From NCBI GenBank assembly GCA_036245525.1, contig BTPG01000007.1, forward strand, positions 120,360,132-120,424,131: 64,000 nucleotides of DNA. The letters run 5' to 3'. The notes below the pieces were generated by a model. It saw only the letters and a list, made by a program, of their open reading frames with translations, did no database searches and had not been told where the DNA came from. How positions within the stretch are numbered: the first letter of the stretch is position 1; each line of letters starts with the position of its first letter. Both the position numbers and the translations under genes were made by a program. Below, piece after piece: positions 1 to 10,006 of this stretch. Origin of the DNA: Semisulcospira habei (Eukaryota > Mollusca > Gastropoda > Semisulcospiridae).

Positions 1-119
1 TTTTGGTCATCAAATGAACCGAGATTTCAGAAACAAAAATGTACAAACTGTGTGGGTACAGTGGCAGGGAAGGGGGTAATGGATGTATACATTTTTTCAC
101 TCATGTTTTTCTGTATCAG

Positions 120-220
120 ACCTAAGTCGTCCCCTGAAGTGAAGGCCCCTTTGCCATTCAACAGTCCTCTAATCCAGGCTACGGATGCTGTTGTCACACA
201 GCAACCCACACCGGCTGCTG
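120..220 (+). CDS. internal exon, unrecognised Ser-rich protein (exon a)
   Basis: This is an internal coding exon. A pyrimidine-rich tract ends in CTGTATCAG at 119 and a donor GTTAGT starts at 221. One base completes an upstream codon, then 33 codons read PKSSPEVKAP to VVTQQPTPAA, and one base is left over. That G joins the AC that opens the exon at 844 to make Asp, so the phase fits exactly. The peptide is rich in Pro, Ala and Ser with no recognisable domain. The gene must begin upstream of the window, because no start codon belongs to this frame here. The exon was inferred from splice signals and phase only. Confidence 0.6.
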
Positions 221-250
221 GTTAGTCTTTGTGTGTGATTTGTAAACTCT

Positions 251-356
251 GCTCAGGAGCAAAAGAAATGCGACATCATTCGAGTCTTCGGAAACATTGA
301 AGTGTTCCGAACGTTACTTGAATAATGTCGCATTTCTGTTGCTTTTGTCCTCAGTA
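251..356. repeat. PAL-K palindrome, intron copy
   Basis: Imperfect inverted repeat: GAGCAAAAGAAATGCGAC on the left pairs with GTCGCATTTCTGTTGCTTTTG on the right, around a central GAAACATTGAAGTGTTCC loop region. It lies in the intron after exon 120-220. Two more copies are at 2131 and 6586. Confidence 0.85.
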
Positions 357-540
357 TATAATCTAGACCAAATGTCTGTTTGTGCAGGTCTTATGCTTGT
401 GACGCAGGAAAAATGAAAGAACAAGAGCAAAGAAAATATAAAGAAGTTGATGTCACAAGGAATACACAGTCACTGTGAACATTTTCAACAAATACAGTTT
501 TTTGACTTTGTGAAAGGGGTCTGCACTGGCGGATGAACGC

Positions 541-630
541 TTTTAGCTCAGTAGTGTTTTTTGTCAGAATGATTCCTGCAGGAATCATGGTGACAAGAAA
601 CGCTACCGACAGCCAAAGGCTTGGTTGTGT
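541..630. repeat. PAL-I palindrome, decayed
   Basis: The right arm CGCTACCGACAGCCAAAGG and centre GATTCCTGCAGGAATCATGG are intact. The left arm is eroded to TTTTAGCTCAGTAGTG. It is followed by a short (CATA)n run to 668. Confidence 0.6.
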
Positions 631-843
631 CCCTTCATTACATGCATACATACATACATACATACATAATTTGCAAATTTAAGTCCGATGCAGCAAGATG
701 AATTTTTTTCTTTCTCATGGAAAATGCAGTAGATGTTTCATAGAAATTGATGTCTGGGTCATATATTCCACAATGAGTTTTACTGATATAGTGTAAGTGA
801 CCCAGTTATAAATGTCGTCGTGGTCTTGTTTGTGTTTCAACAG

Positions 844-947
844 ACGCAGCCGAGCCAGGGCCTGTCACCCGCTATGACTCGCGTGACAGTCTGTCGTCCG
901 ACCACAGCAGTCGAGCGGAGGAGTTGGATGAACAGTGGCTCTCACAG
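844..947 (+). CDS. internal exon, unrecognised Ser-rich protein (exon b)
   Basis: The exon lies between acceptor GTGTTTCAACAG and a near-consensus donor CAG/GTAAGA. Two bases finish the Asp codon begun in exon 120-220, then 34 codons follow and end in frame. The peptide contains TRYDSRDSLSSDHSSRAEEL followed by an acidic stretch and QWLSQ. The RDSLSSDHSS segment looks like a phosphorylated, disordered tail. No catalytic motif or membrane segment is visible. A good donor, a good acceptor and a phase match on both sides make this one of the best-supported exons. Confidence 0.75.
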
Positions 948-1054
948 GTAAGACATGTGATCAAACTAGTCTGTGTGCAGCTCTGTGATTTAGAAGAAGC
1001 AGATCAGACAGTGCATAGAGTTTAAACAGTAGGTTCCCCTAGCCTGCTGCATCA

Positions 1055-1120
1055 GCAAGAGGCATATATTCTCATGAGTTCCTGCGGCCGCAGGGGCTCA
1101 TGAGAATTTATGCCTCTTGC
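1055..1120. repeat. PAL-A hairpin
   Basis: First PAL-A copy: GCAAGAGGCATATATTCTC on the left and GAGAATTTATGCCTCTTGC on the right, with a central TGCGGCCGCA. The arms carry the ATTCTC/GAGAAT version of the stem rather than the common GATCCTC/GAGGATC. Confidence 0.9.
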
Positions 1121-1465
1121 TAGAAGTTGCTTACAGTTATGGTAGTTGGATCAGTCAGAATGGGCCCTCTGTCTTGACTGTCAGGAGGCACTGCTTACTG
1201 CCTGCCCTTCTTTTTGATTTAGGATTAACTCTTATTATACTAACATTTGCTTATGACACGTTCGGCCATAATGAAAGGCGTATATATAGGGAAGCAATCA
1301 TTGCATTTTTTTGTTTGTTGTTGCATAAATCATGCATCGTAAGCATTTTTTTTTTTGGTGGTGTCTGATCATTTGCACGCATCTTGTGAATTTTTGTGAT
1401 GGTGGAGATAAGAGCAGAGGTGATAAAAGGATAAGACTGTCCCCTCCCCCCTCCTAACCCCCCTC

Positions 1466-1581
<116 letters not shown>

Positions 1582-1863
1582 AACCTAACCTGCCACCCCT
1601 ACCCCCCCCCCCCCCTGTTTTTCAACTTTTAAAAGTAAGCATCATGCATTTTTTGGTGTCTTATGCACTTTTACTTACCTTGTGCGTATACACACACAAA
1701 ACAGAAAATGCCAGCGCCATCCTTGTTGTAATGTAATTTTTCTGAAGTTCCCACTGCACTTTTTCTTCCAATAAACAAGCATATCTGGGTCCCTTGGCAT
1801 GTACTATCAGAAGTTGACTGTCATTTTCTTACTCTTTGCTCTTTTTATATTTTTTTTATGTAG

Positions 1864-2060
1864 GTGGAGATTATCACCCATGCTGGGCCTCACCGACGGC
1901 TGTGGATGGGCCCACAGTTCTCATTCAAGACATATCAGAACACACAGAACACCACAGTACTGTCCCCTGCCTCCCCCTCCCTCCTGTCCCAGAGTCCTGA
2001 AACACACACTGTGTCCACCATGGACATTTTGACAGACCAATGCGACTTGGAGAGCCTCAA
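1864..2060 (+). CDS. internal exon, unrecognised Ser-rich protein (exon c)
   Basis: The acceptor is a long T-rich tract ending ATGTAG at 1863 and the donor is CTCAA/GTGAGT at 2061. The exon starts in phase with the previous one and reads 65 codons plus two bases. The first third is the most gene-like part: VEIITHAGPHRRLWMGPQFS, with conserved-looking Trp, His and Arg. Then comes a Thr/Ser/Pro-rich stretch and MDILTDQCDLESL. The AA overhang is completed by the G that opens the exon at 2557, giving Lys. I could not place the motif in a named family. Confidence 0.8.
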
Positions 2061-2130
2061 GTGAGTGGAATACTAATTTTGTATTGTGTATAATGTAGAG
2101 GTGAAAGCTGAAAAGACAGAAATTTGTACG

Positions 2131-2226
2131 CTGATGAGCAAAGGAAATGCGATATCATTTGAATCATCGAAAACACTACAGTGTTTCTGATGATTCAAAT
2201 AATGTTGCGTTTCCTTTGCTCATCAG
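2131..2226. repeat. PAL-K palindrome
   Basis: CTGATGAGCAAAGGAAATGC pairs with GCGTTTCCTTTGCTCATCAG at the right end. Inside, TGAATCATCGAAAACAC pairs with GTGTTTCTGATGATTCA. It begins 70 bp after the donor of exon 1864-2060. Confidence 0.9.
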
Positions 2227-2556
2227 TATAAATTCCAAATCTCACATATAGAGATTTCCATGTTTTCAAGTCAACACCTGTTTCTATACAAGAATAGAAA
2301 GTTTACATTCAGACTACAGGAGAAGTCACAAAAATGCTTGGAAAATGAAACAAACAAATACAAAAACATTGCATACAGGTTTGACTATTCACATTATGGT
2401 GCACATGATTTTCCATGCTTTAACCAATGCATTTCAGCCAGATGGCCATGTCGTAGTGCGGCCGGTGAAAGGTATAGCTGGACTAGATCAGCTTCAGTTG
2501 TTCCTCAGTTGAGGGTGGCATTTTGAGCTAAGTCTTGACCATACATATCTTTCCAG

Positions 2557-2687
2557 GCTCCAGCCCACACGATCCAGCCCCATGGCCATGCCTGTAGCAC
2601 GACCGGCTTATCGCAGGTCATCTGCATCAGAGTACATGCAGTCGCCTGGCCGATCTGCTGGGGCAGCACCACTTCTCATTGAAGCAG
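2557..2687 (+). CDS. internal exon, unrecognised Ser-rich protein (exon d)
   Basis: The acceptor is ATCTTTCCAG at 2547-2556 and the donor GCAG/GTGGGC follows 2687. One base completes Lys, then 43 codons read LQPTRSSPMAMPVARPAYRR followed by SSASEYMQSPGRS and end LLIEA, with one base left. RRSSAS resembles a basophilic kinase site; this is inference from sequence. The exon is followed within 70 bp by a PAL-B palindrome in the intron. Confidence 0.75.
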
Positions 2688-2751
2688 GTGGGCTGGCGAC
2701 AGGTCTGAATTTGCTCCCTAGTTTGTTTTTTTGTGGGAGTTTCATCTGCGA

Positions 2752-2933
2752 TTAACCCTTTTAGCGCCAACACTCTACAGCAGGAGATTGATTGACCATG
2801 ATAATTCAAGGGTAGTGCCAGATTAGCACTACCCTTGAATTATCATGGTCAATTCACCTCCTGCAAGTGGTACATAGTCGCTAAGTAACACTTCCAAAAT
2901 TTGGGAAGTGCACCCATGCCGCTAAAAGGCTTA
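2752..2933. mobile_element. PAL-B element with near-TTAA ends
   Basis: Begins TTAACCCTTTTAGCG and ends CGCTAAAAGGCTTA. The core stem GATAATTCAAGGGTAGTGC is mirrored by GCACTACCCTTGAATTATC with almost no loop. It sits in the intron after exon 2557-2687. Confidence 0.85.
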
Positions 2934-3091
2934 CCCCCCCTTGCACGTGCAGCCCACCTGTAGTGTGTACAATACCAGTGGCGCCTTGCAGGAGGTGGTT
3001 TAAAAGTTCCATTTAACTCATTTGAGATGTGTCACGTGCAGATGTTCCTCTGTTTGCTGAGTATCTGTGCGCAGCACTTATTGAATGAGTT

Positions 3092-3276
3092 TTAACCCTT
3101 TTTACCCCATGACCACTTTTCCTAAATTCTGGAGGTGTCATTTAGCAACAATCTACCAGCTGCAGGAGATGGATCGACCATGATAATTCAAGGGTAGTGC
3201 CAGATTCTGGCACTACCGTTGAATTATCATGGTCGATCCATCTCCTGCTGTAGGGTGTTGGGGTGAAAAGGGTTAA
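3092..3276. mobile_element. PAL-B element, TTAA-flanked
   Basis: Ends are TTAACCCTTTTTACCCC and GGGGTGAAAAGGGTTAA. The core GACCATGATAATTCAAGGG is mirrored by GTTGAATTATCATGGTC. It lies about 160 bp after the copy at 2752. Confidence 0.88.
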
Positions 3277-3595
3277 AGTGTTGAAGCTTCTCAGGACTTC
3301 TTGTGTAAAGCAGTGTACAGAGCGAGATGGTCCCTGTGCACTGCTCACACATCTTTGCTTTCAAAGTGCTGTCTGAGAAAAGATTCTGATTTAGAATTAA
3401 GACCTAATTACACATTGAGCCCCAACATGAAATTTTCAATTTGGAAGTTGTCCTCTGAAGACATCACTACAGTTCAGAGACATTTTAATATTATTTATTT
3501 ATTTACAGATGAGGTGCTAAGCTGTTCTTGTATAACACTTGGACTATCTTTGTCAGTCCTTACCGGGGTATTTCTTTTTCTTTTATCATGGCTTC

Positions 3596-3973
3596 CCCAC
3601 CCGGGTCTGCCCTGGGGGACTTGGGTGGGGTTAGGTATTTTTTAGTTCCCAGGGTCACCCTGGTCAGCCCCACAGGGTGGGTTTTTCTCTCTATTCTGGG
3701 GCATGTGTTTCTGTCTACCCTTTGTCCATTCACCTGTATTTGCCTTTTTAAAACTCTCCCTACTGTCTGCACTGCCTGTAGCTCTTGATATTGGATGTGT
3801 GTTGCTAAATGGTCTTAGCTTTATTTATGCCCCATGTTGTAGGTTTATTTAATGTATTTGACCGGCTGGCGACATACATTCAATTTTCTGTTTAGTTTTT
3901 TTTCACAAGCAGTGCAGGCACGTCCTGAGAAAGCCTTGTTGCTGTCGGGACGTTAAGCAATGTACAATCAATT
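3596..3973 (+). repeat. 375-bp interspersed repeat, copy 1
   Basis: Runs from CACCCGGGTCTGCCCTGGGG to GACGTTAAGCAATGTACAAT. Near-identical copies are at 11645 (+), 24860 (-) and 25416 (+). The 3' end is followed by CAATTA-like bases, which form a short tandem in the 11645 copy, as expected of a retroposed element. It has no coding capacity. It lies directly upstream of exon 4008-4184. Confidence 0.85.
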
Positions 3974-4007
3974 TTATCATGGCTGAATTCTTTTCTGTGT
4001 ATCTCAG

Positions 4008-4184
4008 GGAGCTTTGATCAGTCCCCAAACCTGAGTGACGTAATGTGTGGGTGGGCTGAGACTAGTCTCATGCGACAGCCGCTGGGAAGCGAGGAGGAGG
4101 AAGATCGACTGAGACAAACCCTCGCAGACGCCATGGCCGAGTCGCCTGTCTGCGAGAGTGGGCCAGCTAGCACTCGTTTGGAAG
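4008..4184 (+). CDS. internal exon, unrecognised Ser-rich protein (exon e)
   Basis: The acceptor TGTGTATCTCAG ends at 4007 and the exon runs for 58 codons plus overhangs to GAAG/GTCAGC. The residues include SFDQSPNLSDVMCGWAETSL, then an acidic helix-like segment GSEEEEDRLRQTLADAMAES. The donor GTCAGC is weak. About 110 bp downstream (4259-4302) the last bases of this exon and its donor recur as an imperfect copy, so an alternative exon end is possible there. The one-base overhang (G) fits both the exon at 5585 (G/GT, Gly) and the exon at 14019 (G/AC, Asp). Confidence 0.75.
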
Positions 4185-4258
4185 GTCAGCTTTGTGATCA
4201 ATTTTGTTGATGAATTTAATTGATTTATCCCTTTGTGCGTGCACCCCACCTGTTCTTT

Positions 4259-4302
4259 GCCTGCGACAGTGGGCTGACTAGCACTCGTTTACAAGGTCAG
4301 TT
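4259..4302 (+). repeat. imperfect duplicate of the end and donor of exon 4008-4184
   Basis: CTGCGACAGTGGGCTGACTA then GCACTCGTTTACAAGGTCAG repeats the exon end CTGCGAGAGTGGGCCAGCTA and GCACTCGTTTGGAAGGTCAG. The duplicated donor is kept. Confidence 0.8.
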
Positions 4303-4524
4303 CGAATAGATTTTATTGAAGCATTTAAACGCACTGAATTTAAGAATGAATTTTACACTGGAAAACTGCCCTTTTTCAGAAGGAACAAAACACGTTTTCG
4401 CCAGTGCCCAGATTACTTGTTTGCTGCAAAGACTCTTTCTTTGTATTTGGCGGAATAGGGTGGGTTGAGCTCACTGAAGTTTGAAATTGTCCTGCGTGAA
4501 ATTCATAGTACATTTGCCCCCGCT

Positions 4525-4656
4525 TTAAAGCCACTGTACACCATGCATTAGTTACTATAGTGCCCATGCATGGCGTACAGCGAGCTATAACTGCCCCTGT
4601 TATGCGTCCAGCCACCGTTACTGTGAACAGTACCAATGGCTGCATAAGAGGGTTAA
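4525..4656. repeat. PAL-J palindrome
   Basis: The right half reads CCAGCCACCGTTACTG, then CAGTACCAATGGCTGCATAA and GAGGGTTAAC. The left side holds looser complements. A cleaner copy is at 16178. Confidence 0.5.
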
Positions 4657-4713
4657 CTTGTTGATTTATGAATTTACATTGTATATCCTATTACAAATTT
4701 GTGATAGATGTGT

Positions 4714-4927
4714 TTAACTCATTCAGCCCGACGGACGTATTTCCAAAATTTTGGAGGCGTCATCTAATGACTATGCACCAGTCGCAGGAGATGGATCGAC
4801 CATGATAATGCAAGGGCAGCGCCAGATTAGCTTGGCACCAACAGGCACCAAGCTAATCTGGCACAACCCTTAAATTATCATGGTCGACCCATCTCCTGCT
4901 GTAGTGCGTCAGGGCTGAATGAGTTAA
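4714..4927. mobile_element. PAL-B element, TTAA-flanked
   Basis: TTAACTCATTCAGCCCGACG at the left is mirrored by CAGGGCTGAATGAGTTAA at the right. The inner stem is CCAGATTAGCTTGGCACC with GCACCAAGCTAATCTGG. A full-length 214-bp copy. Confidence 0.92.
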
Positions 4928-5584
4928 TGCTAGTGTTACCGCAGGCAGTAACAGTGCGGAAAAAAACGATAGGTGAATAATCTATGGCAGAGTGACATGT
5001 AGAAGTGGGTGAAATATAAAACATTAATAAGGTAACTGTAAAAAATCGATATTCTTGCGCTTGAAAAATGAAGTCTTTCTTTTTTCTCAACTATTCTTTA
5101 TTTGTTCATTATTTTGTCTATCAGTGACTTGCTTCTTTGTTATTTATTTATTTATTTATTTAACTTGTTAATCGGCCCAAGAAAATAAGCTCTGAACACT
5201 CAAGGGAGACTATCTTTCAATCATGCTAAATGTGTCGAGAGTTCTTTTGCAGGAGTTGCTTCCCTTCATCCACTTTTTCGCGTATTCGTCATTGTAAACC
5301 CTAGTGCCCAAGAATTACTACTTAAAAGTATTCTATTTTGCACTGAAAGTGAAGGAATATCTTCTCTACTTCATGCGCACAATTGAAAATTAACCCCATG
5401 ACTGCTACTGACGATACAGTTCGGAGGAAAAGACGCGTCGTGACATAGTCAATTAGTTACGTAGTCAGGTAGTTACGCGTCTTTTTCGCGGCTGTTCGGT
5501 GTCGTCGGTAGCAGTCAGTGCAAGGGTCGGTTGCCAGAACATTTATTTCTCTGTGTTTTTTTTTTCCTGGCCTGAAATTGACAG

Positions 5585-5718
5585 GTACTCGTCGTTTTCG
5601 GCGGACGGCCGATTACAATGTTTCCTACGTATCTTGTAGCAGTAGTGAGGACGATCATCCCTCGGGTACATTTGTGTGGAGTCTGACACGGGTGACAGTG
5701 TCCAGTCCTGCAGACTGA
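5585..5718 (+). CDS. exon with alternative end: terminal (stop at 5716) or internal ending at 5665
   Basis: The acceptor is a long T tract and AAATTGACAG at 5575-5584. The exon reads TRRFRRTADYNVSYVSCSSS then EDDHPS. Read through, it continues GTFVWSLTRVTVSSPAD to a TGA at 5716-5718 and would be a terminal exon. Alternatively a donor TCGG/GTACAT at 5666 gives an 81-base internal exon whose one-base overhang matches the exon at 14019. The second reading joins an acidic/serine segment to the very similar composition of the last exon and seems the more natural protein. Both may be used. Confidence 0.6.
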
Positions 5719-5800
5719 TGATTCAGCTTTTTTGGGGTCGAAATCCCAGTCCAGCTTTTCGCTTCAGACGGAACAGCCGTTCAGCCAGCCTGTTCCATCT

Positions 5801-5866
5801 GCAAGAGGCATAAATTCTCATGAGCCCCTGCGTTCGAAGGGGCTCATGAGAATTTATGCCCTTTGC
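5801..5866. repeat. PAL-A hairpin just after the 5718 stop
   Basis: GCAAGAGGCATAAATTCTC pairs with GAGAATTTATGCCCTTTGC. It begins 82 bp after the TGA at 5716-5718, so it would be in the 3' UTR of the short transcript form. Confidence 0.9.
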
Positions 5867-5996
5867 TGGTTTGGTTCGGCCAGAGTTACATCATTTATGT
5901 CCCTTGCTGGCCATGGATAATGGGGCTTAGTTAGTCCGTGGGCCGTTTTCAGTCATTTCAGTTTTTCGCACTGTCACCCATGCATTCGGTTATTGG

Positions 5997-6028
<32 letters not shown>

Positions 6029-6040
6029 GGGTGTTGTTTT

Positions 6041-6100
6041 GTGTGCTGGTCTGTGATTTTGAACCTTACGGCCTGGAACTGTAAAGTCAGAACAGCACAT
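6041..6100. repeat. PAL-F palindrome
   Basis: GTGTGCTGGTCTGTGATTTTG and its eroded complement GTCAGAACAGCACAT, around CCTTACGGCCTGGAACTGTAA. It is preceded by a poly-A run from 5996. Confidence 0.7.
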
Positions 6101-6199
6101 GTTGCTGATGTTACGTTTTTTTTTTCGTTAATTAACTTTTTTTGTTTTGGTATGTTTTGAATTTACAAATTGGTGGTGTTCTGCTTTGTTTATTTACCG

Positions 6200-6435
6200 C
6201 CCCCCCCCCCCCCCCCCCACCCTTTCCAAAAAAAAAAAAAAAAAAAAAAAAAAAACAAACCCAAAAACCCAACAAAAAACCAAAAAAACCCCCAAAACAC
6301 CCCCCCCCCCCCCAAAAAAAAAAAAACAAAAAAACCCCAAAACCCCCCCCAAAAAAAAAAAAAAAAAAAAAACCCACAAAAAAAACCCAACCCCAAAAAC
6401 AAACAAAAAACAACAACAAAAAAGCAAAACAACAA

Positions 6436-6468
<33 letters not shown>

Positions 6469-6530
6469 GCAAACAAGAAATAAATAAAAAAAGAAGAAGA
6501 AGAAGAAAAAAAAAATAAGGGGGAAAAAAA
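6200..6530. repeat. long poly-C / poly-A low-complexity block
   Basis: Runs of C and A alternate for about 300 bp, then (AAC)n near 6435-6470 and A/AAG runs. Only A and C occur over most of it. It could be a genuine degenerate array or a region of poor base calling. Confidence 0.9.
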
Positions 6531-6585
6531 GAGGAGTTGTTTGACAGTCCACACTTTTCCTACTGGACGCGCTTGTAAAGATATC

Positions 6586-6682
6586 CTGACGAGCAAAAGA
6601 AATGCGACGTTTTTGAAATCATCGGAAAAACTAAAGTGATTCCGATGATTCTAAAAATGTCGCACTTATTTTGCTCACCAGT
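6586..6682. repeat. PAL-K palindrome
   Basis: CTGACGAGCAAAAGAAATGC and GCACTTATTTTGCTCACCAG at the ends, with ATCATCGGAAAAACTAAAG facing GTGATTCCGATGAT. Confidence 0.85.
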
Positions 6683-6754
6683 ATATAATTTTCCCCTTTT
6701 CTTCTCATAGCATTTCTGCAAAGCACTTGAAGTTGATTGTTACGACGCAACCTC

Positions 6755-6949
6755 TTAACTCATTCTACCCCAACACCGAAATCTGCAAGTTTTCCCGTTG
6801 TCCTCTGAAGACTGCATTGAGGTGCAGGACACAGATCGACCATGATAGTTCAAGGGTGATGCCAGAATAGCGTGGCGCCTGGTATCACCCTTGAACTATC
6901 ATGGTCGATCCTTATCTTGTTGTGGTGTGTTTGGGGTAGAATGAGTTAA
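6755..6949. mobile_element. PAL-C element, TTAA-flanked
   Basis: TTAACTCATTCTACCCCAAC and TTGGGGTAGAATGAGTTAA bound the element. The core ATCGACCATGATAGTTCAAG is mirrored, but the inner loop is shortened to GCGTGGCGCCTGG. Confidence 0.9.
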
Positions 6950-7889
6950 GAGCGACAGCCCGGATGAGAGAGTACCTGTCAGTCAAGACCGTCATTTAGG
7001 TTGGCTGTAGCTATTCAGGTGGATGAAGCTAGCTAAATTATGGTCTTTACTGACAGGTGTCACACTGGTGTATTCCGAATGATAAGGGTTAAGGTCATGT
7101 TTTCTCCAAAAATGGACATGCTGGCTTCTGCCAAATGGCAACAGAAATCCCCCCAAACAGCCCTCGCCACCAACAACAGACATCGATGGCACGTAAGCGT
7201 TTGAAGCACTGAATCCTTAGAGGCTCATGAGGATCTATGCAGTCTTCAAATTAGTCCGTCTTTACTGTCAGAGGGGAGTCATCAAGGCGGGCTTAAAATA
7301 CACGGCTGTGAATAGGTCTGATTGCCGTGAGTCGTGCCGCCAGTTTCCTGACACTGCGTCTTTTAATCCAACTCTCCGCCGCCTTTCAGTCTGTCAGCTA
7401 GTTTAGCCTTTCTCGCTTCCCCTGCCAACAGCGGCGGAGTTTCGCTGTGAACAAGAACCCTCTCAGTTGGTTCGTTTAGGGGTCTTTTGCCAACATTTTT
7501 TGAATTTTCACGCATCTCGGTCTAACGGATCGATCAAATAGCTGAAGGGTAGTGCCTGATTAGCTCGGCGCCGTTCGGCGTGTTATTTAGGGCAATTCCC
7601 TTCAACAACCATTCGAGGTAGGTAAAGTGTATTCATCTTCGTCGGTTTGTATACAGAGCGTATCAGACGTTTCTGAATGACGACTTGGCAGTGAAAGAGA
7701 CTGTGAGTAAATGGAATTTTGCCATGCGGGCAATTGCAAGAGGATTGATTCTCGAGAGCCCCCTTTATACAGTAATACAACTTGGATACTCTTCAGCCCC
7801 AAAGTAAGCACTAGGCACTACTCTCAAATTGTCACTGCCACAGCCAGCGCGAGCGACAAATGACACAGTTTTGCTACTTTAATGCTAGG

Positions 7890-8103
7890 TTAACTCATTC
7901 TACCCCATCACCGAAATCCCCAAATGTTGCCGTTGCCCTCTGAAGACTGCATTGCAGTGCAAGACACAGATCGATCATGATAGTTCAAGGGTGATGCCAG
8001 AATAGCTTGGCGCCCATAGGCGCCAAGCTATTCTGGCATCACCCTTGAACTATCATGGTCGATCCGTGTCTTGCTGTGGCGTGGCTGGGGTAGAATGACT
8101 TAA
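7890..8103. mobile_element. PAL-C element, TTAA-flanked
   Basis: Full 214-bp copy. The core CCAGAATAGCTTGGCGCC faces GGCGCCAAGCTATTCTGG. Ends are TTAACTCATTCTACCCC and GGGGTAGAATGACTTAA. Confidence 0.93.
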
Positions 8104-8200
8104 GGCGACATTTTCAGTTAACAGTTCATCGTCGCTTGTATAAAAGTGCTTGGCATTTCTTACAATAAGCCTGTACAGATGGACTTTCAAACTTTTGTTC

Positions 8201-8288
8201 AGCCCTTTGGCTGTCGGTAGAGGTTATGGTCGCGATGATTCCTCCAGGAACCATCGCGACAATACCGCTACCGACAGCCAGTAAGGTT
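8201..8288. repeat. PAL-I palindrome
   Basis: CCCTTTGGCTGTCGGTAG on the left, CGCTACCGACAGCCAG on the right, centre GGTCGCGATGATTCCTCCAG. Confidence 0.88.
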
Positions 8289-8415
8289 ATTAGGTAGTTT
8301 GATTGTCGTAAAATAAAAGACCTTTCTTGTCTTTCCTCCTTTGCTACGCAGGAGAGAGTTATTCCGTGTGTTCACAAGGGGCTGTAGGAAACTTTTGTCG
8401 CGCGTGCCTACTCAC

Positions 8416-8832
8416 GTATCGTGAAAAGAAGGTTAAGAAAGTCTCAGGTGGGGCACGAGAGCCCGATGTATCGTGAAAAGAAGGTTAAGAAAGTCTCAGG
8501 TGGGGCATGAGAGCCCGATGTATCGTGAAAAGAAGGTTAAGAAAGTCTCAGGTGGGGCATGAGAGCCCGATGTATCGTGAAAAGAAGGTTAAGAAAGTCT
8601 CAGGTGGGGCATGAGAGCCCGATGTATCGTGAAAAGAAGGTTAAGAAAGTCTCAGATGGGGCATGAGAGCCCGATGTATCGTGAAAAGAAGGTTAAGAAA
8701 GTCTCAGATGAGGCATGAGAACCCGATGTATCGTGAAAAGAAGGTTAAGAAAGTCTCAGATGGGGCATGAGAGCCCGATGTATCGTGAAAAGAAAGGTTA
8801 AGAAAGTCTCAGATGAGGCATGAGAGCCCGCT
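8416..8832 (+). repeat. 52-bp satellite, 8 tandem copies
   Basis: Eight head-to-tail copies of a unit starting GTATCGTGAAAAGAAGGTTA and ending GAGAGCCCGAT. Copies differ by a few substitutions (GGTGGGG or GATGGGG or GATGAGG). The last has a one-base insertion and a diverged end. There are no unique spacers. Confidence 0.97.
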
Positions 8833-9079
8833 GTATTCGCGAACTTCAGCACTCGGGGAAGCAAAGACCGCTCTGGAACAGGTCGCTTCAGCTAAATTTT
8901 GCCGCCATGACAGTAAATTGTTCTAGCTGTTATTCGGGGGATTAGCAACAAAAGAGTTGATTAGTGGACCGATAAAATAATTGCGGAGCGCCATTACAGC
9001 GCGGCTTCTGCCACAAGACGACTTTGACACAATAATACCCCGCTGATGTCTTGGAAGGAAGGAAGTCAACTGATCGCTT

Positions 9080-9145
9080 GCAAGAGGCACAGATCCTCGT
9101 GAACCCCCGCAATTGCGGGGGTTCACGAGGATCTGTGCCTCTTGC
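9080..9145. repeat. PAL-A hairpin, perfect 66-bp palindrome
   Basis: The two 33-base arms are exact reverse complements, including CTCGTGAACC on the left and GGTTCACGAG on the right, which differ from the usual CTCATGAGCC/GGCTCATGAG at matched positions. Confidence 0.95.
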
Positions 9146-9158
9146 AAAACTGGAACGC

Positions 9159-9276
9159 AACCCTTTGGCTGTCCGGGTAGCGTTTTGTTTTGTCGAGGTG
9201 ATTCCTGCAGGAATAACGACCTGACATCCTGCAATAATCACCCCGACAAAAAGCACTGCCAACAGCCAAAGGGTTA
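9159..9276. repeat. PAL-I palindrome
   Basis: CCCTTTGGCTGTCCGGGTAG and CACTGCCAACAGCCAAAGGG. The inner arms CGAGGTGATTCCTGCAGGAA and CCTGCAATAATCACCCCG are less regular. It starts 14 bp after the PAL-A hairpin ending at 9145. Confidence 0.85.
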
Positions 9277-9564
9277 TCAATACTCGTAGTCACCAAGGTA
9301 GAGAGGTATAGTGCAGTGCTGAACAATAAGAAGTTAATTTCAATTTTGTTCGTTTTTATTTTGTTGTTTTTTTTTTAATGTTTCTTTTTTGTTCGTTAAG
9401 TTTGAAAAATGCTTTTGTTGTTGTTGTTGACGAAAGAAGGGTACGTTCATTGAGAATTCCCGTGATTATGAGAGAAAGGTCGTTGTTTTGTCATTTCTCA
9501 TTGTTTCGTTCATAGTTCATACCTCAGTTAAACAGCTTACTGGTAACTGACAAATAATGGATAA

Positions 9565-9594
9565 ATAGATAGATAGATAGATAGATAGATAGAT

Positions 9595-9627
<33 letters not shown>

Positions 9628-9676
9628 GGATGGATAGATGGATAGATAGATGGATAGATAGATGGATAGATAGATG

Positions 9677-9709
<33 letters not shown>

Positions 9710-9854
9710 GATAGGATAGGATAGGATAGGATAGGATAGGATAGGATAGGATTGGATTGGAATGGATTGGAATGGAATGGAATGGAATGGAATGGAATGG
9801 AATGGAATGGGATGGATGGATGGATGGACGGACGGAGGGACGGAGGGACTAATG

Positions 9855-9892
<38 letters not shown>
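9565..9892. repeat. compound GATA / GGATA / GGAAT / GATT array
   Basis: Successive blocks: (GATA)n with GGATA variants to about 9705, (GGATA)n to 9750, (GGAAT)n to 9810, (GGAT)n and (GGAC)n to 9848, then (TGAT)n to 9890. This order suggests stepwise mutation and expansion of one tetranucleotide. Confidence 0.95.
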
Positions 9893-10006
9893 CCACATGA
9901 CCCGTTTACATTTATCCATTTACTGTAGAGGCGCCTTAGCTCTCGCCGCACTACCCCCCTCACGTCATGAGCTCTTGTGACACCTAAACTTCACTCGTCC
10001 CTGCCA

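Noticed and set aside
6132..6596. Long frames rich in Phe/Gly or Lys/Pro
   Set aside because: They come from the poly-A/poly-C block and have no protein-like composition.
8416..8832. Regularly spaced repeats resembling a CRISPR array
   Set aside because: The 52-bp units are directly adjacent without unique spacers, no cas genes are present, and the window is animal DNA.
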